NCBI RefSeq assembly: GCF_016908375.1 | Contig: NZ_JAFBDS010000001.1 | Coordinates: 124,001-188,000, forward strand | Reading direction: 5' to 3' | DNA from: Amphibacillus cookii | GTDB lineage: Bacteria > Bacillota > Bacilli > Bacillales > Amphibacillaceae | Length of the DNA: 64,000 nt | Shown: positions 25,853 to 34,741 of the stretch, piece after piece | Position numbering within the stretch: the stretch's first letter is position 1 | How the letters are laid out: each line of letters starts with the position of its first letter | Notes under the pieces: generated by a model | Seen by the model: the letters and a program-made list of their open reading frames with translations, nothing else | The model's database searches: none | What the model was told of the DNA's origin: nothing | Program-made: the position numbers and the translations under genes

Positions 25853-26738
25853 CTTAAACAACATATCGACAGAGCAACAGAATCCAAAAACGATGAATCT
25901 TGATCAAATGTCCTATTTAGAGGCGCTAACGGTAATGAATCAAGAAGATATGAATGTTGCCGTTGCCATAAAACCTGTTCTACCACAAATTGAGCAAGCG
26001 GTTAAAAGGATTGTTACCGCTTTTGAAAATGGAGGGAGGTTGATCTATCTAGGTGCGGGAACAAGTGGTCGTTTAGGTGTTCTTGATGCTGCCGAATGCC
26101 CCCCTACTTTTGGTACACCAAAGGAAATGGTAGTGGGATTAATTGCGGGAGGTGAGCAAGCGTTCACAGAAGCGGTTGAAGGTGCGGAAGATAATAAAGA
26201 AATGGGAGAAGCTGACTTAAAGGCGATTAACTTATCCAGTCATGATGTGGTGGTCGGACTTGCGGCGAGCGGTCGCACACCGTATGTCGTTGGTGCATTA
26301 GCTTACGCTAACCAAATGGGTGCAAGCACTGTTGCGGTTGCTTGTAGCCAAGGTTCTGAAATTGGAGCGATTGCAAAGATCGCAATTGAAGTTGCACCAG
26401 GACCAGAAGTGTTATCGGGCTCAACAAGGTTAAAAGCAGGTACAGTACAAAAAATGGTGCTAAATATGTTATCAACTATTTCTATGGTTGGAATTGGCAA
26501 GGTTTATAAAAATCTAATGGTAGATGTGCAACCCACCAATAAAAAACTTGAGACACGAGCAGAAAATATTATTATCAACGCAACAGATGTTGATCGAGAG
26601 TTAGCCAAAGCCAAACTATTAGAAAGTGAAGGAAGTGTAAAGCTAGCGATTACGATGATTTTGCTAAATTGTGATTTGGAAGCAGCAAAAGCAAGCTTAG
26701 CTCAAGCGAAGGGACATATTCGGAGAACTTTACAATAA
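25845..26738 (+). CDS. murQ: N-acetylmuramic acid 6-phosphate etherase
   Basis: The 297-residue SIS-fold enzyme removes D-lactate from MurNAc 6-phosphate to give GlcNAc 6-phosphate. It has GAGTSGRLGVLDAAECPPTF with Glu84 and VEGAEDN with Glu115, the counterparts of the Escherichia coli MurQ catalytic glutamates. GPEVLSGSTRLKAGT is the family signature. It overlaps murR and is 20 bases before murP. Its product enters the amino-sugar pathway with the GlcNAc from the nagP system. Confidence 0.95.
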   Translation: MIDLNNISTEQQNPKTMNLDQMSYLEALTVMNQEDMNVAVAIKPVLPQIEQAVKRIVTAFENGGRLIYLGAGTSGRLGVLDAAECPPTFGTPKEMVVGLIAGGEQAFTEAVEGAEDNKEMGEADLKAINLSSHDVVVGLAASGRTPYVVGALAYANQMGASTVAVACSQGSEIGAIAKIAIEVAPGPEVLSGSTRLKAGTVQKMVLNMLSTISMVGIGKVYKNLMVDVQPTNKKLETRAENIIINATDVDRELAKAKLLESEGSVKLAITMILLNCDLEAAKASLAQAKGHIRRTLQ

Positions 26739-26758
26739 ATGAGGAAGAGGTGTTTTAC

Positions 26759-28183
26759 ATGGCTAAAAATAATGAACAGTTGATTCGTGAAATTGTTGAA
26801 TTAGTAGGTGGAGTAAGCAATATACACTCAGCGACCAATTGTATGACACGTTTGAGAATACGTTTAAAAGATGATGATAAAGTTAAACATGAGGAGCTTA
26901 AAGCTAAAGATGAGATTATGGGTGTTGTCAATGCTGAAACCCTTCAAATAGTTGTTGGCCCAGGTAAAGCTAAAAAACTAGCTGATCTTTTAATTGAACA
27001 GTATAATGTTTCCCAAGATGCCTCTGGAACAAACGACTGGCAAGAAAATAAACAAGCAATAAAACAGAACCAAAAGCAGAGTAAATTGAAATCGGCACTT
27101 GAAACCATTTCGGGTATTTTTATTCCAATGATTCCAGCAATTATTGCTGCAGGTATATTTAACGGGTTTAGTAGTTTAATTGGGACGCTTCAAGGTGAAG
27201 AGGTAATAGATGGGCAAGTTTGGGAAACGATTCGCTTGTTATTCTCACTTATTGGTACAGGGTTTCTCGGTTATTTTGCAATCTTTACAGGTATTAATGC
27301 AGCGAAACGATTTGGTGCAACTGAGGCGCTTGGTGGGATGGTTGGTGCGATGTCGATCGCTGCACCCATCAATGATATTTCACAATTGTTTGGTTTGTTT
27401 GATGCGGATGAACCACTGAATTCAGTTTTGACAACTGGTAAAGGTGGGATTATCGGGGTGATCTTCGGTGTGTTTATTCTAGCCAAGCTCGAAAAAGCCA
27501 TTCGTAAACGTGTACCAGATGTATTAGACCTTATTGTTACACCTGTCTTGACCTTATTAATAACAACATTACTTTTTGTTTTCGTGGTGATGCCTGTTTC
27601 AGGTATACTATCAGACTGGTTAGTGAGTGCACTAAGCATTATTATTGGTTCTGAATATGCAATTGTTAATGTGATTTCTGGTTATATATTAGCCGCCATC
27701 TTTCTACCGATGGTACTCTTAGGCTTACACCATGGTTTAATTCCTATCTATGCAATTCAACTTGAAGCTTTAGGCGGTGTCTCTCTATTCCCAGTCCTTG
27801 CTATGGCAGGTGGTGGTCAAGTCGGTGCAGCTGTTGCGATCTACCTGATCTGTAAAAAGGCGGGTAATGAACGTTTGCGGCAAGTCATTGCTGGTGCTCT
27901 TCCAGCAGGTATCCTTGGTATTGGTGAGCCACTTATCTACGGTGTCACGTTACCACTTGGTAAACCTTTTATCACAGCTGGATTAGGCGCTGGATTTGGC
28001 GGTGCATATGTTATGATGACCAATGTGATGGCCAATGCATGGGGACCATCTGGGCTAGTTGCGGTGCCACTTATGCATGCTGATAAAATGATTCATTTTG
28101 TAATCGGTATTTTCATTTCATATATTGGTGGTTTTGTCATCACACGTCTATTTATTAAAAGTAAGGATGTAGCTAATGCATAA
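26759..28183 (+). CDS. murP: PTS EIIBC for N-acetylmuramic acid
   Basis: The 474-residue transporter phosphorylates MurNAc (or MurNAc-GlcNAc) during uptake. EIIB has phospho-Cys28 (NCMTRLRIRL), and EIIC from about residue 120 has LLGLHHGLIPIYAIQ and GIGEPLIYGVTLPLGKPF. EIIA is absent, as usual in MurP. ATG 26759 has AAGAGG at correct spacing; GTG 26750 is in frame but overlaps the ribosome site. The gene overlaps mupG by eight bases. Confidence 0.92.
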   Translation: MAKNNEQLIREIVELVGGVSNIHSATNCMTRLRIRLKDDDKVKHEELKAKDEIMGVVNAETLQIVVGPGKAKKLADLLIEQYNVSQDASGTNDWQENKQAIKQNQKQSKLKSALETISGIFIPMIPAIIAAGIFNGFSSLIGTLQGEEVIDGQVWETIRLLFSLIGTGFLGYFAIFTGINAAKRFGATEALGGMVGAMSIAAPINDISQLFGLFDADEPLNSVLTTGKGGIIGVIFGVFILAKLEKAIRKRVPDVLDLIVTPVLTLLITTLLFVFVVMPVSGILSDWLVSALSIIIGSEYAIVNVISGYILAAIFLPMVLLGLHHGLIPIYAIQLEALGGVSLFPVLAMAGGGQVGAAVAIYLICKKAGNERLRQVIAGALPAGILGIGEPLIYGVTLPLGKPFITAGLGAGFGGAYVMMTNVMANAWGPSGLVAVPLMHADKMIHFVIGIFISYIGGFVITRLFIKSKDVANA

Positions 28184-29219
28184 ACCACTAGGATTTTCGA
28201 TTTATATTTCTAGCTTTGACCAACAAAAAGCAATGCTTGAACCATTAACAGGAAGTAGAAGTGCGATCTTCACTTCCTTTCACATCATGGAAGAGGTTGA
28301 TCAAACGTATCATGTAAAAGCAAAGCAAATGTGTCAGTGGCTTGCTGACAGACAATTTCAAATCATTGCCGACGTTTCACCGAAAACGTTGGAGCTATTT
28401 GATTATCCAGATATGGTTAGCTTTGCTCAAGCCATGCACATTTCAGCACTGCGATTAGATTATGGCTTTGATCAAAGTGAAATTGAACAAATCGCTAAGC
28501 TTTTTCCACTTGTTTTTAACGCATCAACACTTAATGGTCAAGCGCTGCCTATATTAGAGAATCGATTATCTTTGTCTGCGATGCACAATTTCTACCCTAG
28601 ACCGGAAACAGGCTTAGATCCTGATTTGTTTCAAACCATTAATCAAACGATCATCAAGCAGGATATAGAAGTCATTGCCTTTATCCCTGGTGATCAACAA
28701 TTACGAGGACCGATTGGTGAGGGATTGCCTACTCTCGAACATCATCGTGGGTGGCCCCCATATGTTGCGCTTGTTGATTTAATAAAAAATTATCAAGTCA
28801 CATCTATTTTTGTTGGAGATATCGTTCTATCAGACCAACAATTAGCATTAATCCAAACGTTTCTTGAGGATGATGTCATCCAGCTTCCTGTGACTTTTTT
28901 AGAGGGGAATTATGATCTATATGAACAAATATTTACGATACGTGTCGATTCTCCCAAAGGGTTAATGCGATTGCAAGAGTCGAGAGGTTATGCCAGTTTA
29001 GGGGATAGGAAACGACCAAATAATTGTATTGAACGTAAATGCGGTTATATAACAATGGACAATGAAAAGTATCAGCGTTATTCTGGAGAAATCCAAATCA
29101 TGCGTGAAGATCATCGTCAAGATCAGCGGGTTAATGTGATTGGTGAAATAGATAAAGCTTATCACCCGTTAGTAAATGGCATAAAAAATGGCGATCGCAT
29201 CAAATTTATTTCACTCTAA
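28176..29219 (+). CDS. mupG: 6-phospho-N-acetylmuramidase, MupG family (DUF871)
   Basis: The 347-residue cytoplasmic protein has the TIM-barrel plus cyclophilin-like C-terminal layout of the MupG/DUF871 family. Visible signatures are GFSIYISSFD at the start, ISALRLDYGF, HNFYPRPETGLD and the late RKCGYITMDN. MupG of Staphylococcus aureus cleaves MurNAc6P-GlcNAc, releasing MurNAc 6-phosphate for MurQ. Its overlap with murP and place in murR-murQ-murP make the role secure. The pathway therefore imports the disaccharide and splits it inside the cell. Confidence 0.92.
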   Translation: MHKPLGFSIYISSFDQQKAMLEPLTGSRSAIFTSFHIMEEVDQTYHVKAKQMCQWLADRQFQIIADVSPKTLELFDYPDMVSFAQAMHISALRLDYGFDQSEIEQIAKLFPLVFNASTLNGQALPILENRLSLSAMHNFYPRPETGLDPDLFQTINQTIIKQDIEVIAFIPGDQQLRGPIGEGLPTLEHHRGWPPYVALVDLIKNYQVTSIFVGDIVLSDQQLALIQTFLEDDVIQLPVTFLEGNYDLYEQIFTIRVDSPKGLMRLQESRGYASLGDRKRPNNCIERKCGYITMDNEKYQRYSGEIQIMREDHRQDQRVNVIGEIDKAYHPLVNGIKNGDRIKFISL

Positions 29220-29347
29220 TGGTTGCTGTGTCATGGTTCAGAGCACATGCCCGTGAAAAAACATATGCAGGTCGTGCACTTTCTAGGTTGAAGATAATCA
29301 TAACACTTATCCATTAACCAGAAAATTTGGGTTGTATAAATAAAAGG

Positions 29348-29388
29348 AATAAACACATTCACTTACTTTTGTGAATGTGTTTATTTTC
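29348..29388 (+). terminator. terminator of the mur operon
   Basis: A perfect 15-base stem (AATAAACACATTCAC with its complement) with an eight-base loop, then TTTTC. The rest of 29220-29564 holds nothing I recognise. Confidence 0.8.
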
Positions 29389-29564
29389 GATAAAGAAGTG
29401 GTAATGGTTAGATAAACATATTTAAATGAAAAAAATTGTTTCTTAAGCACATTAAAAGACGGGTATTAAAAATAATATGATTCCATTAAATATGCTTTTA
29501 GAAAAATTTAGTGTTATCATTGGATTAATTTAAGCATACGATACTCAAATAAAGGATGACTACT

Positions 29565-30407
29565 ATGACTTTTTCTATTGTTGGTTATGATCCAGAGACA
29601 AAGGAGTTAGGGGTTGCTGTAGCTTCGAAATTCCTTGGTGTCGGAAGCGTTGTACCATTTGCTAAAGCAGGAGTTGGAGCCGTCGCATCACAATCATTGG
29701 GCAATCCGGTTTATGGAATTGATGGACTGGCTTTATTGGAAAAAGGGAAGACCGTTGAAGAAGTGCTACAAACTATTATCGATCAGGATAAAGAGAGCGA
29801 TTGGCGCCAAGTGGGTATTGTAGATCGTGTAGGACATAGTATGACCTATACGGGCGCTAATTGCTATGATTGGGCTGGTGGTGTCGCAGGTGCTAACTTT
29901 GCCATTCAAGGTAATATCCTTGTTGATGAGCATACTGTCAAAGCGATGCATGCGACCTTTTTAAAAACAAGAGGTGACCTAGCGACACGATTAATAAAAT
30001 CGCTTCGTACTGGAGACTTAGCTGGTGGTGATCGTCGAGGCAAACAATCTGCTGCCTTATTGATTGTAAAAGAAGGAGCAGGCTATGGAGAGACTGATCG
30101 ATACATCGATTTACGGGTAGATGATCATATTGATCCAATTCCGGAATTGCAACGTTTGTTGGATCTGCACTATTTGTATTTTAAACCGACAGATCCTGAT
30201 GATATTTTGAAGATTGAAGGTGAACTTGAGCAGGAATTAATTAACCAGCTTGAAAGATTAGGCTATTACGATCGCAATTCAACGGATCTTGTCACAGCAC
30301 TTCAGAAATTTCAATACATTGAGAATTTTGATGAGCGCGTGCAACAACCGGGTTATGTTGATCGTAAAGTTGTTGAATTTTTAGAACAGCTTGTACAAGA
30401 TGGATAG
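29565..30407 (+). CDS. DUF1028 family protein (Ntn-hydrolase-like)
   Basis: The 280-residue protein matches DUF1028: it opens TFSIVGYDPETKELGVAVAS and has VGAVASQSLGNPVYG, VAGANFAIQGN and a C-terminal RYIDLRVDDHIDPIPELQRL. The family is thought to belong to the Ntn-hydrolase superfamily, but its reaction is unproven. The last ~70 residues form a small helical domain of the kind some members use for peptidoglycan binding. AAAGGA is best spaced for ATG 29565, not the in-frame ATG 29556. It lies between mupG and a symporter, so a role in wall-derived peptide or amino-acid use is possible but inferred. Confidence 0.78.
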   Translation: MTFSIVGYDPETKELGVAVASKFLGVGSVVPFAKAGVGAVASQSLGNPVYGIDGLALLEKGKTVEEVLQTIIDQDKESDWRQVGIVDRVGHSMTYTGANCYDWAGGVAGANFAIQGNILVDEHTVKAMHATFLKTRGDLATRLIKSLRTGDLAGGDRRGKQSAALLIVKEGAGYGETDRYIDLRVDDHIDPIPELQRLLDLHYLYFKPTDPDDILKIEGELEQELINQLERLGYYDRNSTDLVTALQKFQYIENFDERVQQPGYVDRKVVEFLEQLVQDG

Positions 30408-30418
30408 TTGACGAACAA

Positions 30419-30448
30419 AGGTTATTCCAAGCGGAGTAGCCTTTTTGT
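30419..30448 (+). terminator. terminator after the DUF1028 gene
   Basis: AAAGGTTATTCC pairs with GGAGTAGCCTTT around AAGC, followed by Ts, 12 bases after the stop. Confidence 0.75.
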
Positions 30449-30490
30449 GTGCGAAGCGTAAGTCATCACACAGATCAAATATAAAGCACG

Positions 30491-30545
30491 TTTATCAGAT
30501 AACCATCTGTAAAACGCTCGCCTCAAAAATAGAAAGTAGAGAAAT
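30491..30545 (+). repeat. family A repeat, left-end fragment (copy 4)
   Basis: TTTATCAGATAACCATCTGT plus AAAACGCTCGCCTCAAAAATAG is the family A left end. The remaining two-thirds is missing or too diverged. The 250 bases after it up to the symporter gene are AT-rich and show nothing else. Confidence 0.65.
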
Positions 30546-30798
30546 GTGCAAAGTAGAGTCTAACTCATGTCATACTATTTTTCTCGAGAGTATAAGTAAA
30601 GCAAATAAAGGTTACTATATTTCTTTTTTTCTTTCGGTTTCCATATCATTACAATCTATCTTTTGCAACGTCATATGAATATATTCTTTGATATAACATT
30701 ATTAAAATTTCCAAAAATTCTATCGAGTTTGAATAATCTGTGATAAGATGAACTTGCTTTTAAGAAAATTCGATTAAAATGAGTTAAGGAGAGATATT

Positions 30799-31974
30799 AT
30801 GAAAAAAATAGGTTTACTTCCACGTCTTGTTATAGGGATTTTGGGAGGTATGTTAATTGGTTTTCAATTCCCTGAATGGATTGGAAATGTCCTTTATACG
30901 TTTACCCATATCTTTGGAGAGTTTCTTGGCTATATTGTGCCACTGATCATCGTGTCGTTTATTGTTCCGGGGATAGCGGATCTCGGTAAAAAAGCGGGGC
31001 GCTTATTGGCAGGTACAGCTGGTCTAGCTTATGCTTCCACGATTACAGCGGGAATGATTGCATTCTTTATTTCTATGTTTATTATTCCGTTGATTATAAC
31101 AGACAGCGCCGTAGCAGAGGGTGAGGCTGCAGGTTTAAGCCCGATTATAGAATTAGAGCTTCCTGCGATAATGGGTGTTATGACAGCATTAGTAACGGCA
31201 TTTATTTTTGGGCTAGGCATCAATTATATTCGTCATGAAAAATCCTATACATTGCTTTATCAAGGAATGAATGAGTTTCGAGAGATTATTGTTTTAGTAA
31301 TTAAAAAGATCATTATTCCATTATTACCTTTACATATTGCCGGTATTTTTGCTGATATGGCAGCATCAGGTGAAGCTTTTCATATTTTAGGTGTGTTCGG
31401 TCAAGTCTTCATCTTAATTATTTTAATGCACTTGGGTTATATTTTGATTCAATACAGCATTGCAGCAATGCGAACAGGTGTGAATCCTTTTAAAGCCATG
31501 AAAAATATGATTCCTGCGTATTTAACGGCGCTTGGAACAATGAGCAGTGCAGCGACGATACCTGTCACACATCGAAGCGCCAAACGTAATCAAGTTAGCG
31601 ATGAAATAGCGGATTTTGTCATTCCACTTTCAGCAACTATTCATTTAGCAGGAAGCACGATTACATTGGTTGCGTGTTCCGTTGCTGTGTTAGTTATAGG
31701 GAATCAGACACCACAATTTATTGAGTTCTTACCATTTATTCTATTATTAGGTGTGACCATGGTAGCTGCACCAGGTGTGCCGGGAGGAGCGGTTATAGCC
31801 GCTTTAGGCTTATTTTCTTCGATCCTCGGATTTACAGAAGCTCAGACTGGACTTATGATTGCTTTATATATGGCTCAAGATGGATTTGGAACAGCATGTA
31901 ATATTACGGGTGATGGGGCGATTGCACTTATTGTAGATTCGTTCGTCAACAAAAAGCATAAAGCTAAAGCTTAA
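30799..31974 (+). CDS. dicarboxylate/amino acid:cation symporter (DAACS family)
   Basis: The 391-residue membrane protein has about eight helices plus re-entrant loops. It has the family's serine-rich loop (GTMSSAATIPVTHRS) and the late GVPGGAV. At the site usually written NMDGT it has HLAGS, closer to the NMAG form of serine/threonine transporters such as SstT than to glutamate or dicarboxylate carriers. I therefore suspect a small neutral amino acid as substrate, coupled to sodium or protons. The ribosome site AAGGAGAG is good. It is separated from the DUF1028 gene by a terminator. Confidence 0.8.
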   Translation: MKKIGLLPRLVIGILGGMLIGFQFPEWIGNVLYTFTHIFGEFLGYIVPLIIVSFIVPGIADLGKKAGRLLAGTAGLAYASTITAGMIAFFISMFIIPLIITDSAVAEGEAAGLSPIIELELPAIMGVMTALVTAFIFGLGINYIRHEKSYTLLYQGMNEFREIIVLVIKKIIIPLLPLHIAGIFADMAASGEAFHILGVFGQVFILIILMHLGYILIQYSIAAMRTGVNPFKAMKNMIPAYLTALGTMSSAATIPVTHRSAKRNQVSDEIADFVIPLSATIHLAGSTITLVACSVAVLVIGNQTPQFIEFLPFILLLGVTMVAAPGVPGGAVIAALGLFSSILGFTEAQTGLMIALYMAQDGFGTACNITGDGAIALIVDSFVNKKHKAKA

Positions 31975-32004
31975 TAAAAAGGTATGTGTTTATGATGACA
32001 AATA

Positions 32005-32042
32005 AGACGTAGATAGTATGTTTTTAGAACCTGTCTACGTCT
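32005..32042 (+). terminator. hairpin after the symporter gene
   Basis: AGACGTAGATAG pairs with CTGTCTACGTCT (11 of 12) around a T-rich loop. There is no T run after it, so termination is uncertain. The gap 31975-32327 otherwise holds only a family A remnant and a short CTAC-T-GTAG hairpin before a T run near 32150. Confidence 0.45.
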
Positions 32043-32230
32043 AACCTGCTAGCAAGCGATGGCGCGATAGATCGAATAAATGTACAAAAATAGTGTGTCA
32101 GTAATACGGGTATGAAGTCTACGTTGAGAAAACTTAAAACATCCCCCTACTGTAGTATTTTTTTACTTTCTTTCTTGAACGTGATAAATTAAAGTAAATC
32201 ACAATACTTAAATGGATTTTAATATATTTG

Positions 32231-32277
32231 ACATGGATAATCGTCCATAAAACGCCCACTGATTGAGAATTGCTTTA
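32231..32277 (+). repeat. family A repeat, internally deleted remnant (copy 5)
   Basis: GATAATCGTCCATAAAACGC joins directly to CCCACTGATTGAGAATTGCT, that is, the left end fused to the right hairpin arm with the middle lost. Confidence 0.65.
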
Positions 32278-32327
32278 TGGAAGTTGAATATATTTTAAAT
32301 TAATTTTTAGAGAAATAGGGGAGAACA

Positions 32328-33290
32328 ATGGATAAACCAAAGCTAGCAGATGTTGCTGAACGGGCAGGTGTATCACTTACCACTGTGTCACGTGTTTTAA
32401 ATAACCGGGGTTACATTGGCGATAAAACAAGAAAAAAAGTTCATGCTGCAATGAAAGAATTGAATTATTATCCGAATGAAATTGCAAGATCTTTATTTAT
32501 AAAAAAGACATATATTGTAGGCGTTATCTTTCCAACGACCAATAATCCTTTTTATGGACAACTTATTTATCACCTTGAAAATTTTTGTGAAGCATTGGGC
32601 TATAAGGTCCTATTATGCAATAGTGGGGGTCGGGAAGATAAGGAACGTGCTTATCTGGAAATGCTACAAAGCCACCAAGTTGATGGGATTATTGCTGGAG
32701 CCCACAATAGGGGGATCGATATTTATCAGCGTTCAAAAATGCCGATCGTGGGTGTTGACCGTTATTTAGCGGACCACATTCCAATTGTATCAAGTGATAA
32801 CTATCGCGGTGGTGTGATGGCAACGGAACATCTCATTGATCGTGGTTGTAAACATGTTCTTCATATTAACGGTCAACTTTCATTAGAAACCCCAGCTAAT
32901 TTAAGACGGAATGCGTATGAAGAAACCATGAAACAGAAAAAAATGCCCTATCAAACCTATGAAACTGTTGGTGATTACATTTCACGAATGTTTGATGAAA
33001 ATCCAAAGATTGATGGCGTTTTTGCCAGTGATGATTTAATTGCTGCTCGTGTGATTAGAGAAGCAAATAAGAGAGGTATGCGTGTACCCGAAAATCTGAA
33101 AGTTATCGGTTATGATGGCGCGGATATGACACGTATGTTATTACCAGAGCTAACAACAATTAAACAGCCTATTAAAGAAATGGCTGAGGAAGCAGTACGT
33201 CTTTTAATGAATCAAATTAATGAGGTGGAGAATCCTACAGTTGCTAATATCACCTTACCTGTTCAGTTAATCCAAGGAAAAACAACGTAA
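32328..33290 (+). CDS. LacI-family repressor of the fructan/sucrose operon (ScrR/SacR type)
   Basis: The 320-residue regulator has a LacI helix-turn-helix (KLADVAERAGVSLTTVSRVL) and a sugar-sensing core (VGVIFPTTNNPFYGQL; GVFASDDLIAARVI; VIGYDGADMTRM). It resembles sucrose repressors of the ScrR/SacR group. Two TGTCAACCGGTTGACA-type operators lie just downstream in the promoter of the transport operon, which makes them its probable targets. The inducer is likely sucrose, fructose or a fructose phosphate. Confidence 0.87.
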   Translation: MDKPKLADVAERAGVSLTTVSRVLNNRGYIGDKTRKKVHAAMKELNYYPNEIARSLFIKKTYIVGVIFPTTNNPFYGQLIYHLENFCEALGYKVLLCNSGGREDKERAYLEMLQSHQVDGIIAGAHNRGIDIYQRSKMPIVGVDRYLADHIPIVSSDNYRGGVMATEHLIDRGCKHVLHINGQLSLETPANLRRNAYEETMKQKKMPYQTYETVGDYISRMFDENPKIDGVFASDDLIAARVIREANKRGMRVPENLKVIGYDGADMTRMLLPELTTIKQPIKEMAEEAVRLLMNQINEVENPTVANITLPVQLIQGKTT

Positions 33291-33299
33291 AAAATCTCA

Positions 33300-33580
33300 T
33301 TTATCACAGATAACCGACCGTAAAACGCCCTCAAAATAGCGAGTAAAGCAAATCGATTGAGGTGGATGGTTTACGGACGCTAATGTTCGGATTCACTCAA
33401 CGAACCATTAGTGGGTGGGTAATATCGTAGACTAAGACCGCCACATTTTTTAAAAGGACTACAGACTAAGATCGCCACGTTTTTAAGAAGGATTACAGAC
33501 TAAACCCGCCACGTCCTGTGGCAACGTCTGCATGACCTACATCCTGTAGCCCTCCGCCCACTAATTGAAGGTTGATTTTA
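33300..33580 (+). repeat. family A repeat with three-unit E core (copy 6)
   Basis: The frame runs TTTATCACAGATAACCGACC to TTGAAGGTTGATTTTA. Within the second hairpin lie three units starting AGACTAA and containing CGCCAC, ending in the hairpins GCCACGTCCTGTGGC and CTACATCCTGTAG. It is the largest family A copy in the window. Confidence 0.85.
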
Positions 33581-33604
33581 TGTGTGTGAATTTCTTTTAA
33601 AAAT

Positions 33605-33630
33605 AAATATGTCAACCGGTTGACATATTT
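33605..33630. promoter_or_regulatory. LacI-family operator O1 (perfect palindrome)
   Basis: TGTCAACCGGTTGACA extends on both sides to a perfect 26-base palindrome. It overlaps the -35 box at 33620-33625, so a bound repressor would block RNA polymerase. Confidence 0.9.
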
Positions 33631-33648
33631 ATTTTAGTCACTTATAAT
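33620..33648 (+). promoter_or_regulatory. consensus sigma-A promoter of the fructan operon
   Basis: TTGACA at 33620-33625 and TATAAT at 33643-33648 are exactly 17 bases apart, a perfect consensus promoter. A promoter this strong must be held by the two operators around it. Confidence 0.92.
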
Positions 33649-33675
33649 TAGCTTACACAATACTTCATAGCATTG

Positions 33676-33691
33676 TGTCAACCGGTTGTCA
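33676..33691. promoter_or_regulatory. LacI-family operator O2
   Basis: TGTCAACCGGTTGTCA differs from O1 by one base. Its centre lies 66 bases from that of O1, downstream of the start point, which would allow a repressor loop. Confidence 0.85.
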
Positions 33692-33708
33692 TATTAGTCG
33701 CTAACGTT

Positions 33709-33722
33709 TGTAAGCGTATACT
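33709..33722 (+). promoter_or_regulatory. cre-like site in the fructan operon leader
   Basis: TGTAAGCGTATACT matches the cre consensus at 12 of 14 positions and lies between O2 and the first gene. Confidence 0.45.
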
Positions 33723-33749
33723 TTTGTTAATTGACTATAAGGAGTTGAA

Positions 33750-34724
33750 ATGATGAAGCAACCAGAAGATGTGATCAATAAAGGTTTAATGAAAGATGTT
33801 AAACACGATCATATGTCAAAGAAAGAATCAAAATGGGCGTACATTAAGAAAAATTACATTCTTTACCTTTTTCTACTTCCAGCTGTTACACTCGTATTTA
33901 TCTTTAAATATATTCCAATGTATGGTGTTCTTATTGCCTTTCAGGATTTTAGTGTGACACGTGGCATCTTTGGGAGTGATTGGGTAGGTTTAGCACATTT
34001 TAGAAGCTTTCTCACATCACCCAATTTTTTTCAAATCTTTTCGAACACCATAAAATTAAGTGTATATGGCTTAGTTATTGGGTTCCCTGTTCCAGTGCTA
34101 CTTGCACTTATGTTAAATCAAGTTAGACGAGCAAAAATCAAGAAAAATATTCAATTGATTGTTTATGCGCCACACTTTATCTCGACCGTAGTTATTGCGG
34201 GGATGATTTTTATTTTCTTGTCACCGGCAGGCCCGATTAATGCGTTGATTACTCAGGTTACAGGTGATTCCATCGCATTTATGTCTAATCCAGCCTACTT
34301 TAGAACCATATTCATTATTTCTGGAGTCTGGCAAGGAGCGGGATTCTCATCAATTGTGTATGTGGCTGCGTTATCGAATGCGGACCCACAATTACATGAT
34401 GCAGCGACCATTGATGGTGCTTCGCTTTTACAGCGTATTTGGCATATTGACGTCCAAGTCCTTAAGCCAGTTATGGCAGTTCTTTTCATATTAGCGGTCG
34501 GTGGCATTATGGGGGTAGGTTTTGAAAAAGCCTATTTACTGCAAACAGATATGAACATTCCGGCCTCTGAAATTATTGATACGTATGTTTATAAACGTGG
34601 TTTACTATCTGGAGACTGGTCATTTGGTGCGGCAGTGGGCTTGTTTAATACGATCATTGGGTTAATTCTATTAGTTATTGCTAATGGAGTTATTAAAAAA
34701 CTCAATGGTGAAACTCTTTATTAA
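33750..34724 (+). CDS. ABC permease, LplB/YteP type
   Basis: The 324-residue membrane permease has a ~35-residue basic cytoplasmic N-terminus, six predicted helices and the EAA loop HDAATIDGASLLQRIWHIDV. The opening FLLPAVTLVFIFKYIPMYGV is typical of LplB-type permeases, which pair with large binding lipoproteins for oligosaccharides. It is the first gene of the fructan operon, behind AAGGAG. Confidence 0.88.
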   Translation: MMKQPEDVINKGLMKDVKHDHMSKKESKWAYIKKNYILYLFLLPAVTLVFIFKYIPMYGVLIAFQDFSVTRGIFGSDWVGLAHFRSFLTSPNFFQIFSNTIKLSVYGLVIGFPVPVLLALMLNQVRRAKIKKNIQLIVYAPHFISTVVIAGMIFIFLSPAGPINALITQVTGDSIAFMSNPAYFRTIFIISGVWQGAGFSSIVYVAALSNADPQLHDAATIDGASLLQRIWHIDVQVLKPVMAVLFILAVGGIMGVGFEKAYLLQTDMNIPASEIIDTYVYKRGLLSGDWSFGAAVGLFNTIIGLILLVIANGVIKKLNGETLY

Positions 34725-34741
34725 AGAAAGGAAGTAACGCC

